From the NCBI GenBank assembly GCA_018697195.1, contig CM031858.1, forward strand, positions 87,759,277-87,823,276: a stretch of DNA of 64,000 nucleotides, written 5' to 3'. A program made the position numbers and the translations under genes. Shown here piece by piece: positions 36,961 to 50,600 of the stretch. The notes under the pieces are model-generated. The model searched no databases. It worked only from the letters and a program-made list of their open reading frames with translations, and was not told the origin of the DNA. Numbering within the stretch: the stretch's first letter is position 1; each line of letters begins with the position of its first letter. The DNA is from Certhia americana (lineage: Eukaryota; Chordata; Aves; Passeriformes; Certhiidae).

Positions 36961-37089
36961 TAGGGATGCTAATAACGCCAAGATCGTGAGTTTGATCCCT
37001 GTACTGGCCATTCACTTTAGCATTGGAATTGATGCTCCTTGTGGGTCCCTTCCAACTCAGACTATTCTATGATTCTGTGGTTCTGTGAC
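36961..37089 (+). mobile_element. tRNA-Ile-derived SINE with CR1 tail (TguSINE1-like)
   Basis: The left part, GGATGCTAATAACGCC (36964-36979), is the anticodon arm of a tRNA-Ile with anticodon AAT. It is followed by AAGATCGTGAG and TTTGATCCCTG, a diverged T-arm with the RNA polymerase III B box, and TACTGGCCA, the 3' acceptor strand. The right part, GGAATTGATGCTCCTTGTGG, GTCCCTTCCAACTCAG and ATTCTATGATTCTGTGG, is a CR1 3' end. This fusion is the known structure of TguSINE1, which uses CR1 machinery. The A box and 5' half are not clearly visible. The preceding bases from about 36938 (GGGAAACTGAG) may be a badly eroded or partly deleted head. It is not a functional tRNA gene, because the 5' acceptor strand and D arm are missing or ruined. 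The presence of this SINE is the main reason for proposing a passerine source. Confidence 0.85.
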
Positions 37090-40000
37090 ATGCACAGAAG
37101 CTGACTTAGAAGGATTGGACTCACCTGTCATCACTCAGGATGCATCCCAGTGTAGTGCAGCAGATGGGCATGAAGCTGTGTAGGTTTTTGCTGGAAAGGT
37201 TCAGTTCATGAGGGTAGGTGTGCAGTGACCCAGCATCAGATGCCTGTAGCCACAGTCATCCTCAGGGAGCAAGGATCTGTCTGGCCCAATGCAGTGACTC
37301 TTCTCAGAATGGGGTTAATCCTCTTTAAGCTTCGGTTTTGGCCCAAAGCTTTCCTGATGGCTTCACTGGCACCATGTAAATTTCTGTCCATTGGGCTAAA
37401 CAGGGAGGGAAATGTTTTATTTCAAACAGCAGCCTCATGTTGGAGCCTATTTCAAATATCCAGATCTTGGTTCTGCCCTAGCTGCTGCTCTAGGTGCTGG
37501 GGAATGAGGGAGCAGAGAACAGTGGCTGGTAGCTGCTGAGAGATTTAGTGTGACCTGGCCTAACCTTGAGTGCAGATGTCATCCATAGGTGGGCTGTGAT
37601 AGATCATGTGTAGGGAAGGCATTTGAAGCAATCTTCATGTTAAATGAAGATTTTTTTTTTTTCCCCCTGTAATTACCAATTATCATAACAAAGAAACTGA
37701 AGGGGCTGATCAGATTTGTATTGAGAACAGTTTTGTTTCCAGCTCTTTTCTCTTGTCTTGGGAATAAAACATGCAAAGTACCAGCGAAGAAACTTTCTTA
37801 TAAATTGTTGAATTATAACTAAGCATTCAGAGGTTACTTATATATCTATGTATACATATGTATATGTAAGAAAACAAAGAAAAGCATCAAGTTGACAGGC
37901 ATAATTTGTCTTACCTTATGACTAATGTATTTTTCCCTTCCTGTATTTTGCCATCATAATTTCTCTTACACTCAACTGCCTGCCCCTGCAAGCCAAGTTA
38001 TGAAGTCAAAATCTTGAGTTCCTTGAAGAATCCTAATTACTGTGCCCCACCACTTGGGGCAGACAGTGAGACACATGCACTCTGTGAAGCTTTTGGGTTT
38101 TACCCCAATTAATATATAGGCAGTAATGTCAGAGTGCTGCAAATACAGATAAGGCAATACCTGCTTCCTGTTTTTCTTCTGCTTTACTTGTGATCAAAGC
38201 AATCCCAGATTTCACCTTGATTATCCTTAGGACCTAATACAGCACATGTGCTGCGGAGCTGCTGCTTGCTGGGCTCCAATTCTGGTTTTCTGGAAGTGTT
38301 GCATCAGCTGCATTGGTGCTCAGTAGCCATGCAAGTCCCTGGTGGGTTTATGTGACAAAGTTTTGGTAGCAAGGGTGCAAACATCCGCTTCCCATGTGGT
38401 GCTACCAATGGGGCTCTCAGCAGTGTCAGGAATCTGGAGCATCCTGGCACCTTTGACCAGGTCAGGTGGAGTCCAGAAATATTGAACTGTGAACTAGTAA
38501 CAGCCTTCCCCATCTAGATTTTTTAGAAAATAAAAAACAACCCAAAAACATATACCCAAAGAAACATGGGTGAACATGCATTTTTGGAACCTGCAGCCTT
38601 TTCTACTGACTTCCCTTCTTTATCCCTCAGATATGTGAGCTGCATCAAGGATTCCTGTCCTTTCCTGTCACTGATTCTTCCATTTCATTTTGTGGGTAAT
38701 TTTAGGCCCAAAAACTAGTTTCCCTGTCTCTATCTAGCATTCAATATAACTTCAAAGCATCCAATTAACTTTCTCTGCTTATCTTCTGCTCTACCTTGTC
38801 AGTTCACCATGTTTGTTCCGTGTTTTTCTGACTTCTCACGTCCTGCTCTTCCCTGCCACTTCTTACATCAGCAGTTAAAATGAACTCCTGGCATGTACCT
38901 TACTTTTTTTTCCCCTTCTCCTCTCCTTCTGATTCTTGTAAATCCACTTGCCTTAGGGTGTATTCCTGTGACAAAAGCTGGCCCTCTTCTGTGACCCTCA
39001 GCATTATATCTCATGGGTTTCCTTTGATCAAAGTGTCTCCAGGGGAAATGGCTTCTCTTCACTGTTCTGTGAACTTTAGTCAGTAAAGCTCCAATCCACA
39101 CTTTCTTGAACAAATTTAAGTAATTCGTACATGGGCAGCAAGAGCACTGTAAGCATCATCCTTTTCATAGAAATGTAGACCAGCAAATACAAGGTTGGAA
39201 GGTAGCTCTGCACTTGCATTATTGGGAAAGTGTGCATAGAGGACACGTGATAAATGCTTACAGCTCTGTAATGGACTCTGACTACTATAGGATTTCATTA
39301 TTTTCCTGTACTCAAGTACCATCTCTGTGGGGCTGGGAACAAAAGCTTGACTGGGCGTGAGTGCATTAATGCCAAACTTTGTACTCTTGTTTGTCTGCAG
39401 ATACTCATTCTCAGACAGTTAACTTTTCTAAAGTAAGTTATGAAATTTGAGAACACATCAATTTATTTGGCACAAAGGATTAAACCCAAAGAAATTAGGT
39501 ATTTTATTTACAATCTTTGTCAATTTAGCTCTGTTTTCTTTTGAAGATTCTTATTAAATAGTAACCACATTTGAAATGTAGACTAATTAAGAAGAATTCA
39601 TGAAAGAGAAGGAGAGGGAGAAAGCTTTGACATGGTAGGTAATTTTTAATAATTTCTCTACAAGCACATTCTAATTCTGCATCATTTGCCACAGCTGCAG
39701 AGTTGAAATAGCTGAGCCTTGACTTCCATGTAAGAAGTAATCCTATTCTTGCATATGGGATGAACAGTCTATTTTAGTTTATTTTGGTGCCTGACCAGCA
39801 GTCCCTCCACATGGCTGAGTGGCTGTTCCTTATTTACTACATTTCCTTCAGCTGCATATATTTTATATGTGAATAAATGCCTTCCTTCTGCCCCTGAGAT
39901 CTGAGATCAAGAGCTGCAAAGATATTATGAAATACTGTCTTCAGGCGCTTTATCTGCTTTAGACAAAGAGGATTTTAGAGCTTACTCCAAAGCCTACATC

Positions 40001-41521
40001 TCTGTATTTCTGCAGTTCTTTATTACTTTTACTATTCTTCCAGGGCTACTTGCACTTCGACTGCTAAAAAGTTTTTCTATTTTTCACTGTCATTCTCCTT
40101 TCTTTTTTTTTGTGCTTCTTATAAACTCCACCCACCAGCTACTATCCCCATTATCCCCAAGTCTCTTCTTTTAGATCATGGAGTCACCTCCTGGGCACCA
40201 AAATTAAAAACATAAATAGAAGGGAAAACTTTGTATTTGTGGTGATCTGTTGAAGCCATCTTTCTGGGCATCCTACATATTATTGATGAATGCCACCTCA
40301 AGACCACCATCTCAGTTATGTTTACTTTTGTTTGTGTATTAGAAAGCATCCAGTGTGGTGTTTGGTTGATGTGACAAAACCATTCTAAAACAGAGCTCAT
40401 AGTACAGTAGGGTCACTTATGACAGAGTGATGACACTGTCTGTTCCTGCTTGTCATTTTCCAATTCCATAAGTCAGGTGCACTCATCAGGACACTATATA
40501 ATTATTTTGAGAGATTTTCTGATATTTCAGGCTGGGTTTTTTTAGTAGATGATCTTTCTCTTGTAGGGACAAAATTTCAGTGTTTTCTAGGCTTTGATGC
40601 TCATCTGAATTCAGCAGCAGCTCAGAGTTGGAAAAAAGCAAATCTCTCTAGAGAAGAAATACAGAAAAAAAGATTTCTCAGCCACCCCTTGTGTACAGTA
40701 TCTAAGCAAAATCAGAAAAAGCAATTGGGAAAAAAAGTACTGCAGTCTACCCAAATATGTCTACTAAAATAGGCTGCTAAAATAGATGGCATTTCATGTA
40801 CAATATATGAAGGGATACTGATATGTAGTTATTTTGTCTTTCCCAAGAGAAAATGTAGATAAGGTGAAACAGAACTTTCCCATGAAAAGGTTCAGTTAGC
40901 TTGGTATATTGATCCAGAAGGCTGACTGAGCCCAGGATTGATTCTAGGAGGTGAAATTGACTGAAATTCACACCAACCAGTACTTACTGATTTAAAGCAT
41001 TCTCCTGAGATGCATGAGGCACAAACTGAAATTCTTACCTTTCCTTTTAGACTGGTAATTATTTGGCTAAATATATAAAACATTGTAGTTTGATTTGGGA
41101 GGTAAAGCCATTTCTTCTTAAATCTGTTTGTCCAAGAAGCTGCTTGAATCATGGTAAATGCAGGCAAAATTACTCATGTGACCACCACATTCAGCTGATT
41201 TCTGTCCACAAAGTAAGGATTTTCTGTCCAGGTTATTGTTTGGACTCTCTTGTCTGTGTTCTCTTTTCTAAGCAAGGTAGTTTTCTTCTCACTCTGTTCA
41301 GAATGGAGATTTCAGACTCACAATTTTTTAAACAAAAAGCAAGGCTCCTCAGTTTTCTGGCCTCAGCCAAATTAGATCTGTGTAAATGGCTAAAGACACA
41401 AGAATGCCACATTCTACTGATGTACCCCTGCACAAGCCTGAACTTATCAAACCTGAATAGCATAACTATCTTTTATACATGTTCTTGAAATGAGATTTCT
41501 GTCTTTTCCATAATACTTCAG
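37090..41521. other. Unique non-coding sequence
   Basis: No gene is called. A T14 run lies near 37649-37663 and a TA-rich patch at 37838-37866. Open frames of 121 codons or fewer are unrelated to known families, except for one 141-codon + strand frame at 41063-41488 that is also unrecognised and is opposed by antisense frames. Confidence 0.5.
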
Positions 41522-42058
41522 TTATCTCAGGTTTTGCTGCTCCTCATTATTCATGGCAATTTTGTGTACTGCTTTCCATTTATTGTCTGGCCAGCATGAA
41601 AGCTGCTGACAATGTGAATCAGGGCTCTGTAATCCTTTCTCACATCTGATGCTCCCAGTGTCACATGTGGCTCTGGGACATATGTCCAGGGAGAGCTCTT
41701 GTAGAAGGTGTACAGTCACAGGGATGCCCAGGTGTTGGCAGCACATGTGTGAGAATGCATTTGAAAACAAAATGAGTAAATACATTAAGAGAAAGTACTC
41801 ATGCAGTACTGGGGAAAAACACCTTCCAAGAGCTAATGATTCCTTGTCTAACGTGGCAGTGATGCATTTGGTTGATGTGCTCCTGCTTGTCTTAGCTAAG
41901 TCCTCTGAACTTATGAACTGAACCTTTGTTTTCAGTGTTAGCATTACCAGACTTAGGTATGAGTTGCTGACATGTTCAGACACTGATCTATTATTGAAAA
42001 ATGTGCCTCTCCCTGAGCCTGATTGGTAGTCATCGTGCATTTCAGAGGTAAATAGCAC
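41522..42058 (-). other. Longest open frame in the window, unrecognised
   Basis: This ATG-initiated minus-strand frame of 178 codons is the longest uninterrupted frame. The translation is of mixed composition, with a hydrophobic stretch at about residues 86-106 (EYFLLMYLLILFSNAFSH) but no signal peptide, no repeated domain and no motif I recognise. It also contains several Cys residues (CCQHL, CPRATCD, SIRCEK) without zinc-finger spacing. A 90-codon frame is open on the opposite strand (41649-41921). With no splice, promoter or homology support I treat it as probably non-coding and list it only because of its length. Confidence 0.2.
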
Positions 42059-45000
42059 CTGTGGTGAACACTGAATCCAGCCAGCAGGAGCAGAGTGTTT
42101 ATTAAATCAGAATTTGTGTTGAGATGGTTGCAACAAAACCAGATAAATGAGCTAATTGTCCTATGTGGTGCCTCTCAAGATCCTTTCTTCAATATGCTTC
42201 TAAAGCCCTGAATTATTATAATGATGCACATAATATGCTGAATTTGAAAATTAATATTTAACTGCATTGACTTGTTGGTGGTTGCATCACAGATGCTGGA
42301 TCCCATTTAGACAACAGGAAATGAAACCAACAACAAAAAGAATGGCTTGGATCTGTTTTGTATGACTGTCATCAGAAATGGTGTTTGTGTTTGCTTTATT
42401 AGAATAGGGGAAAAAACCTTGCTATCCTGGAGTGGAAGTCTCCATCTTGAATTTTAGAGATCTAGGATGAAAGATGCTAAAACAAGAGCATATCTAATTG
42501 TACACTGTCTGTGAAAATAAATCCTACCCCATATTGTAGCAAAAATCACAGTTCCATGCCTGACCAGATAGCAGGTAGTGGAAGTTTTCTACGTGTATTA
42601 ACATGGAACTAAAGTCTAAGGAGATACATGTTATGTCTACATGTACATGCATAAATAGAGAAGTTTATTTCTGCTTTCTAAACACTGTATTTAAAATAAG
42701 CAAACAGAACTATAGCATGACTACTGAGTAACTGAATGAACAGCATATCAGAAAAACAGGATATCACAGTCCTCATCAAAGTTCTCATTTATCATAGCAT
42801 ACTTGAGTGATTTTCATCAAATAACTTCATCCTGCTGTGCCTCATATTCTTCTCCAAAAAATCAGGATAGATAGATCTCTTATAGAGTGCTTGAGGCAAA
42901 GATTTGCTGTCAGCCTGTACATCACTTCATTAGAAAACATTGTTTTTTAAAAAATTTGCATTCAAAACATGTAAAAACTGTAATTTCCTTCAAGAAACAT
43001 AAATAGTTTTTTTAGACTCCTATAGTAGTGCTGGAGTTCTTGTGAGAATAGGGTTAGGATTACTTTACAGGATCCAGATATTGTGCTGTGCAGGATAAGT
43101 TACAGAAGTTTCCATATCTCCTCATGACTTTGTTTTGAAGCTAAAGAGGATAGTGGTAATTGAATACCAGAGTAGGATGTGCTCAGGGATGAACACTGTG
43201 GCTATCCCAGGGTACTCAGAGACCAAACAGCATGGCTGATGGCCTTCACCAGCAAGTACAGTCTGATATCTCCAGTGGGAGCCCACCTGCAGCCTAAAGA
43301 TCAACAGCTGAGCAAGTTGTCATTATGGAGAAGAAACAGTGCTTCTTTCATAGTGCTGCTGCCCTGTAAACCCCATGTTGCTGCCCCTGGGGCTCTGTGC
43401 ACCCTTCTTGTCACCTTACATCATGCAGAAGGGGTTCAGAGTGATGTTGAGCATGTAAATGTGATGACTGGGGAAGGTAAACATAGGCACAAACAGCTGG
43501 GGAGAGGTCACAACGAAGTAAGTTACGGAATGGTATAGAGAAGATAAAAGGGGAACAGGAAAGCTGTGCAAGGAAAGAGCTCAGGTGGTTGTTCCCTTAA
43601 TTAGGACAGAAGCTCACTGCCACAAGAACTCAGTGAGTCATTCGGAAGATAATTGAGCTGTTGTAGGTGGCAGATTCTGGAGGAGATACAAAACCTGTTT
43701 CAGACCACAAGCCGATTTTGGATTACTGAGGGCCTATACCTAACAAGGATGCTGTCCACTTCAGGTTTGCACAGTTTTAGCACAACCAAACCACACTCCT
43801 TCATCTACAGCAAGCCCCTAAACTGGAAAGGTAGCTGGAGCAACCCAGCCAGATCACTATATAGCAAAAGCATTTTAAGCAATGAAGATAAAACTCATGT
43901 GAGTAACAGAATCAGCTTTTGTCATTACTTACAATGAAACCCAGGTGACTCATCTACCCTCAAAAATTTATTTCCATGGTACTCTCAGTGTCATTTTTGA
44001 CTGCGAAAGGTTCAAGTGATTCATTTATGAGCATATTCTGGCAACTCAGCCAAGGGATATTCTTCCAAGCCTGGTTTCTTGAGAAGACAAAAACGGAAAA
44101 TGAAAACCTGCATCTGATCAAACTAGGGCTTTTTCCAAAATTTCACATCAGCCCAGGAAAACTGAATTCAAAAATCTCCTCTGGTCTAAGACCAATTCAA
44201 ATTTAACGTCTCTGCCTGTCAGAAAGGATAACTATAATTACCTACCTCACCAGGGCATTGCAAAAATTAGTTATTATTTACATAGAGTGGTTGAGTAATT
44301 TAAAAATCTTCATCTCAGCTCTCATGAAAGATTGTCTTTCTAAAGTAAAATAGAGTGTTAGTAATTTCAAACTGGTAGTAGAGAAGGCAGGTTTCCAGAT
44401 CACAACTTGAGTAATTCAGTGATGCCCAAAAGAAACAGGCAGGTGCCAGGGAATAGATGGGATGTGAAGGACCAGACAGCTTGCTTCTGTAGCAGACTTC
44501 CTCTTGTAGGATTTGGGACTACCTATTTGTCCTTCAAATGGAAGACAGAAGCAGTAATTAAAGAAAACATCAGGAAATTGCTTGGGTTTTGTTTGTTTCC
44601 AGTACAACTGCCCTGCACTTTTATCACAGCTTTCCCTCATTTCTTGGTTAACCACACTTAATGGCACCCCTTTGCCCCCTCAGGTCTCAAGGGGTTCCTG
44701 TGCCCCAAGTGCAGTAAGAAAATGCACATCCTCTACTGACATCCCAGAATTTTGTTCTACTTTCACCTCACACAACAGAACTGCCATGACAGGGAAGCTG
44801 TAATTTGGTTTTGGTATTTAGATTGCACTTATCAAAACAGTTCATTTGCATTCCCAGTCTCACCCTTGATAACACCTAACATTTGAAGTCCATTATATTT
44901 GAAAATGGCTTGTCTGTCACTTGCAAGATAGGAGAAACAAGGTGTGCTCTGTTCCCAAAAATTGCACAGCAGAAATCTCATCTGTCCACTTGCTTCTTCA

Positions 45001-47558
45001 ATTCAGCGTTGGCTCTTGATTCCATCCACTGTGATGGGGGTGGCACATCAGGACTGAGCAGAGCTATGCAGAAGAGACCTCCTGCTCCAACTGGTTTTTA
45101 AGTGCTATGCTGCAGTGCCAGCAGCTGTGGTTGGACCCCCGTGCTCCATGCACCGTACTCACAGGCCCAGGACACTGGGTGTGAATCTGGGTTTTCAGTA
45201 CGGGGACTTCACAGTTAGAGTGTATCCTGGCTACACAGGGTCAAGAAAGCCTGACTAGATTTCTTTCTTGGATTGTCTTATTCAAAGGGAGGTACTCAGA
45301 ATTGTTACACACTTCTACTATGATTTATTTAAAATTCTGGAATGCAGGTTTTCTCCATCCTTAAGACAAGTGGCCCTTCACATAGGGTGTCACCACATTT
45401 TTTAACCTGGTGAAATATATTGCACAAGGTTGCAGATATGGTGCCTTGGATAGGTTTGCAATAAGAAAGAACTACAACAATCTCAGTGTATAAAGCTTTT
45501 ACAGTTATATTTTATTGCCTGAGTGTTCATAAGCTACCTAAACACCCTTAAATCCCTATATAAAGGGTGGAGGAAGGAAGGAGATCAGGATGGGATTACC
45601 ATGAAGGCAGGGTGCTGAGGAGGCTCCCTGAGGTATGGGAACATTGGTTTGATCTCCTAGGCTTGTGCTGTCTACGCCAGTATGAGTTTTGTGATTTCAC
45701 CTTCAGAGTCACTTGGTTCTATAAAAGTGAAGAAACAGTAAATGCAGGCATTTCATTTTTCCTTCCCAGGGAAGACTCACAGATATGGTTGGGCTTGATC
45801 ATTCACACATTTGTTTGTATCAAAACGACTTTCTGGCTAGGAGTTTCCTGACTGAGATAGGCGTGTATCATCCCATACCATGGCATAATGAAGTAATCCC
45901 ATAGGACCATAGGGTTTACCTTGTGTTTTACTCCTCTGTCCAGGATTACTGGAAGAAATAAGAAGATAGGTCAAATAGGGAAGCAAAAAGGAGAAGAGGA
46001 GATAAAAATGAGCTGTATGCTCACCCTGCTAACCACCAAGGAATATTCTTTCCTAATTGCATAAACATTAGTTTTATTATCTTATTGCTTCTCCCCCTCT
46101 CTCTCCCCTTAGCTTTATTTGGGGTTGGGACTAATTAGCATAAGATGTTAGAGCATGTGAATTGCAGCAAACTTCTGCTTTATTCCACAGCTGGGTGGCC
46201 AAAGCACTTAAAAGCAAATTCTCATTGATGTTTCTGGGAAGAGGTTCAGAAAGTATTTTAACCTACATAATTTTGATGTGTAACAGGAACTAAAGGAGAC
46301 AGGATTACATGGGAAAAAAAAAGAAAATATATCCTTCTCTACTCACCCAATCTTTCAACAGTTCATTTCAGTTATTTATATAATGAAAAACAATAGTTCC
46401 AGCAGAGAGGGCAATGTACTATGAATTTTTCACTTGTGTGTATCTACCCCCTGCGGTAAAGTTCACACCAATGACAAAGAAGCTACTCAAAAGGAACAAC
46501 TTTTGGGTTTTTTTGTTTTGCATTCACAATGCCATTTATTACTAAAATCCCTCTGAACCTTATTAAGAAATTCAAGCAAAGATTTTTGCTTCAGTTTCTC
46601 ACTTTTATCAGTCCAAAGGCATGAATTAGAAGTTTATGCTTACATGCATTCATTATGCATGTAAATGACCTTGGGCATCTGCATTCACACGGGAGCCCTG
46701 GGTCTGCAGGAATAGTACCAAAAGATGATACAGTTGTGAAAATATCTGTAAGAGTGCCTTTTGAAAAGTAACAATCCCTGAATGTGTTCTCACTGATAAG
46801 TATTTGAAATTAGATTTCAAGACGGGAAGCGCTTTCCTTGTGAAACCGGGTGGGTTGCACAGAGATCTGTGTGGCTGGTGGAAAAGGACATGGAAGGTCC
46901 AAACGAACCATTCCATGAAAGACCCCCTAATTCTCGTCCGATTCTGATAGAAGATGTTTCTTTTTTTCTTTTTCCCAAAGCTATTCCCCTTCCTTCTACC
47001 TACGAGTGAAAAGTACACTCATTAAGAGCTGTGAGATCTACTTTTCTTCATTAAAAGTATATTAAAGAGCACAAACCAGAATTAGAGCTGCATAATGCAG
47101 TCCCCATCACATGATAAAGCACCACCAACAAGAATGTTATCAATGCTGTCTTATATTCATTATGCAAACACTGCTTGAGACAATGTTCAAGTTTTCTTCA
47201 TTTTTCTATTACATGACCCATTGGACTTTATGTTCTTGTGATTATGGAAACAACTGAACATTACACTTATAAGTTCTAGTTGCTTGTTCCATCATTTGCT
47301 TTTAATAGGTTTCAACAGCAAAAGGAAAATTAAACCAGGGAAATCTTGTAACAGAAAACGAAGAATACCTGATTATGTGCATTCAGCAATTACTGAGGAG
47401 GAGGGGGTGGTGTTGCTCTTTTTAAGCTATGCCTACAGGGCACTTCCACTGCTTTGGTACACAGGCATGCAGTTTGCCACTCAGTCATATTTTGTGAAGA
47501 CATTTCACATAAAATTCCAACTACTTGCAAGACAGTGCTTGATCCAAAATGAAACAGG
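42059..47558. other. Unique non-coding sequence
   Basis: No known repeat or gene recognised. Stretches around 46020-46290 and 47040-47280 are A/T-rich with ATTAGCATAA and TTATGCAAAC words of the kind seen in conserved enhancers, but conservation cannot be judged from one sequence. Confidence 0.45.
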
Positions 47559-47610
47559 GATTGGATTTGCAGTTCATTCAATGGGACTGGGTTTGCAGTT
47601 TATCCAACAA
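47559..47610 (+). repeat. Imperfect 26-bp tandem duplication
   Basis: 47559-47584 and 47585-47610 are two copies of a 26-bp unit sharing GA.TGG.TTTGCAGTT.AT.CAA, with 19 of 26 positions identical by my count. The duplication lies inside an otherwise unrecognised 135-codon + strand frame (47284-47691) and keeps frame poorly, since 26 is not a multiple of three. That argues against the frame being coding. Confidence 0.6.
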
Positions 47611-50600
47611 ATGAAAACGGATTTAGGCTTCAGCAAAATTCCAGAAACAGACAAAAGGATCTCTCTTATAGCTGGACTGTCGCTGCCTTGAAGGTGCCTG
47701 GTGTCTGACTGAAAACCTGCATATGCAGTGGGCATTGTCCTGTGTGATAAGGTGCTCCTCTTCCAGCTGGGCTGAGGGATTGTGACTTTGTTTCTGCTAA
47801 AAATTAGTGCAATTCAGGAGACCAGGGTGCTTCTTTCCATGGAAAGGGATGAGCTGCCTCCACTAATCATTGCCTGAGCCTGCTGGACTGATGGGACAGG
47901 GCAAATAACAAAATTCAGCAGCTGACACTTGGAACAATGATGGCAGCTGTGGCACTCTCAGTTTCCATTTCCCTAGACCTTCCAAGGTGCAGTGTTTTCT
48001 TAGCAGTGGGACAACTGCTCTCAGAGATTCAGTTTCCAACAAGAAATCTGCAGGCTGCATCTCCCTGTGGAAGCTGTGCCATGTTGCTGGAAAAGAGTTT
48101 AATCAGAACAGGGAGGATGCAAATGCCTGTAGTGTCAATAGGGCATTCAGCTGAGAAGATGCCATTGATTCGTGAGGACTCTCAAGACTGACGCTGGATT
48201 TTATGCAGAATTGCAAAAATAAACAAATGTACCAAACCAAACAAAACCCCACCAGTAAGAAGCTCTAATTCACACTGGGTTTTCTTTAACAAGACAAGGA
48301 TATAAGGTGCCATCTTCCCCCATGACAATACTCTAAATGGAGGTTCTGCCCTGTAGCCCCTAATAAGTGCTTAAGGCATCACCTGACTTGACTATTGCAG
48401 CAGGATGCAAATTTGGCTGATTGCAGGTGACTTTCAGCTCCCCAGTCAGGCTAGTAACTAGTGCTAATAACTTGAGAGGATAGGAATATTAGGTGTGCAA
48501 ATCTCTCCTCAGAGGCAGAGAGGTTCTCATAAATTAGGTGCTGCAAAGGTCACATTTAGCTTTTGTTCCTGTTGCTACCAATTTCTGGGGCCTCTCTGGC
48601 AGCTCAGTACTATCTTAAAAGTGAAATTCAAGTTCTCTGCAAGGAAATTGTAGCAATATAAAGAAACCTGAATCTAAAGGGGAGTCAGGCATATGTGGAA
48701 GATATATGTGCAAAGCTGTGCAGGTTATGAAAGGACTCTTTGTTTCCACCACAGCAGCTGGAAATGAACTACCACCAATGTGTTGCTTCCTGGGCAAAGA
48801 CACCCTGGTTAAGCTGAGCTGCCCTCAGTCCTCTTCCCTGATGGAGATATCGTGCTGCAAGAAATTGATATGTTCTGTGGAGTATAAAATAATTTAGCTA
48901 GAGATTTGCCTGTCTTCATAATAGCAATTGCATGCTGATTTTTACCTTTAAAATTGTCCATGTTTTAAGGTCTCCCTAGAATCATTCAATGAAAATCATT
49001 TGGGCTTGTAGCTGGAAGGAACACAGTCCTACTTTCTTCATGCATAGGGAGCACTTCGCTGTTTGTTGCTGGAAAATGTCTCACACAAGAGAAGGACTCA
49101 ATGTCAAAGTAACAGAGCTGAAGGTAATCCTTGGCTCAGAAAATGTGCCATGAACTAACTCTGCTCAGCTCTTCTCTTCAGAAGACTGAAAAGAGGAGTT
49201 TGTGCTAAAGCATCTTGCTACAATACATATCAGATTGCTAATCTCACTTTGGAGCTGAATGCAGAAGCAGCGTTTCAGTGCTGCTGACTAAGAGATAGAA
49301 TAGCTCCACGGATAAGCAGCCTCACACTGAGAATGTTTGTGACCACCGCACTGGTATAAGGGTCTGAAGCCCCATGAGATTTTGAACTTCAAGATCAAGG
49401 AGGACAGTGCATGATTTGTGAGGTTTCCCACCCTGTCCTCAGGTACAGCAAGGACTCTCTCTCTCAGGCATATCTCCAGGGGTTGTTCAGGGACCATCTA
49501 TGAAGACAGTATTCTTATAGAACCACCATACTTTGCAATTTGGGAGAGTTTCCTCCTTTGTTCTCCCAAGTAGGGAATTATTAATATGTGTTACTGTAAG
49601 AAACAGCCAGTTCAGAGCATGGATGCACCCTTTCCTCTGCCACTAGTATTTATGAATGCACTGCTGTGCATTAAAAGAAACTACTGTTTCTTTTAATCTC
49701 ATATTACCACAAGTTGTTTCCCCAAACACTTGCATTAAAATCAGCTTGTAGTTTTGGAGAAATTTAGGGCAAGCAGCCCACAGAGATTTGCTGTGAGTGT
49801 TGTGCTGCCTAGAGCACCTAAAGGTGAAGCAACCAAGACTTCAGCACAGTTCCCTCTCTTCTGCCTCCCCAGTCTGGTAGCAGTATCCTGCCAACTGCTC
49901 TGTTGCTGTGCCACCTTCAGTCAGAGGTTATCTGAATTGTAACGCTCAGCTGCTTACAGGCAGCAGCACTGCTTTAATAGCACAATACAGAATAAATTAA
50001 CAAAGTGAACCATAAGTTGCTGGAGGACTGCAGGGCACTTTCAGGAGCAGCATAGCACGTGCCACTCAGACAGATAATGTGTGCCATGTCTGCTTGCTTT
50101 CCCTGGGTATGGGCTTGCTATCCAGAGTTCATTGACAAAGCCAGTACATCTACATAGCATGCAAGGGGAATGCGTGCGTGTCCATGTGTTCCTGCCCTGG
50201 CAGGTTTAGTTTCCAACCTAGTTACAACACCTTGGAATGTTCTTCTCATACCCTGATGCCCAACTTGGTCACTCCTAATGACCTCTGTGGGTCTCAGGCC
50301 AGTGCCTGTGTTGTATAATACATGGGAATTAAGGTTCTGCCTTCTGGTCATTGTGATTTAATGCTGTATTGGTACCTATGCTGGTGCTAGACACTACTGT
50401 CCCAGTGACAGAGGCAGTGCCACTTTCCCAGAGCTCCAGCAGTTCAAAACCCCAAGCCACTGCTGATTTCACAACTTGTTCACATATTTTTAGCAACAAA
50501 CTGCAGCGGATAAGGAGCAGAGGTGCTCACTGTTCTGCTGCCTTAGCTGGCATGCAGTAGCTCCTGGGAGGTGGCTGGGCATCATTCCATCTGAACTTCT

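Noticed and set aside
36961..37010. Functional tRNA-Ile gene
   Set aside because: Only the anticodon arm, T-arm and 3' acceptor strand are readable, the 5' half is missing and the sequence runs straight into a CR1 tail, so it is a SINE.
39160..39235. Ancient CR1 terminus (CATAGAAATGTAGACC...GGTTGGAAGG)
   Set aside because: Suggestive words, but the following CR1 blocks could not be traced, so it was not listed as a feature.
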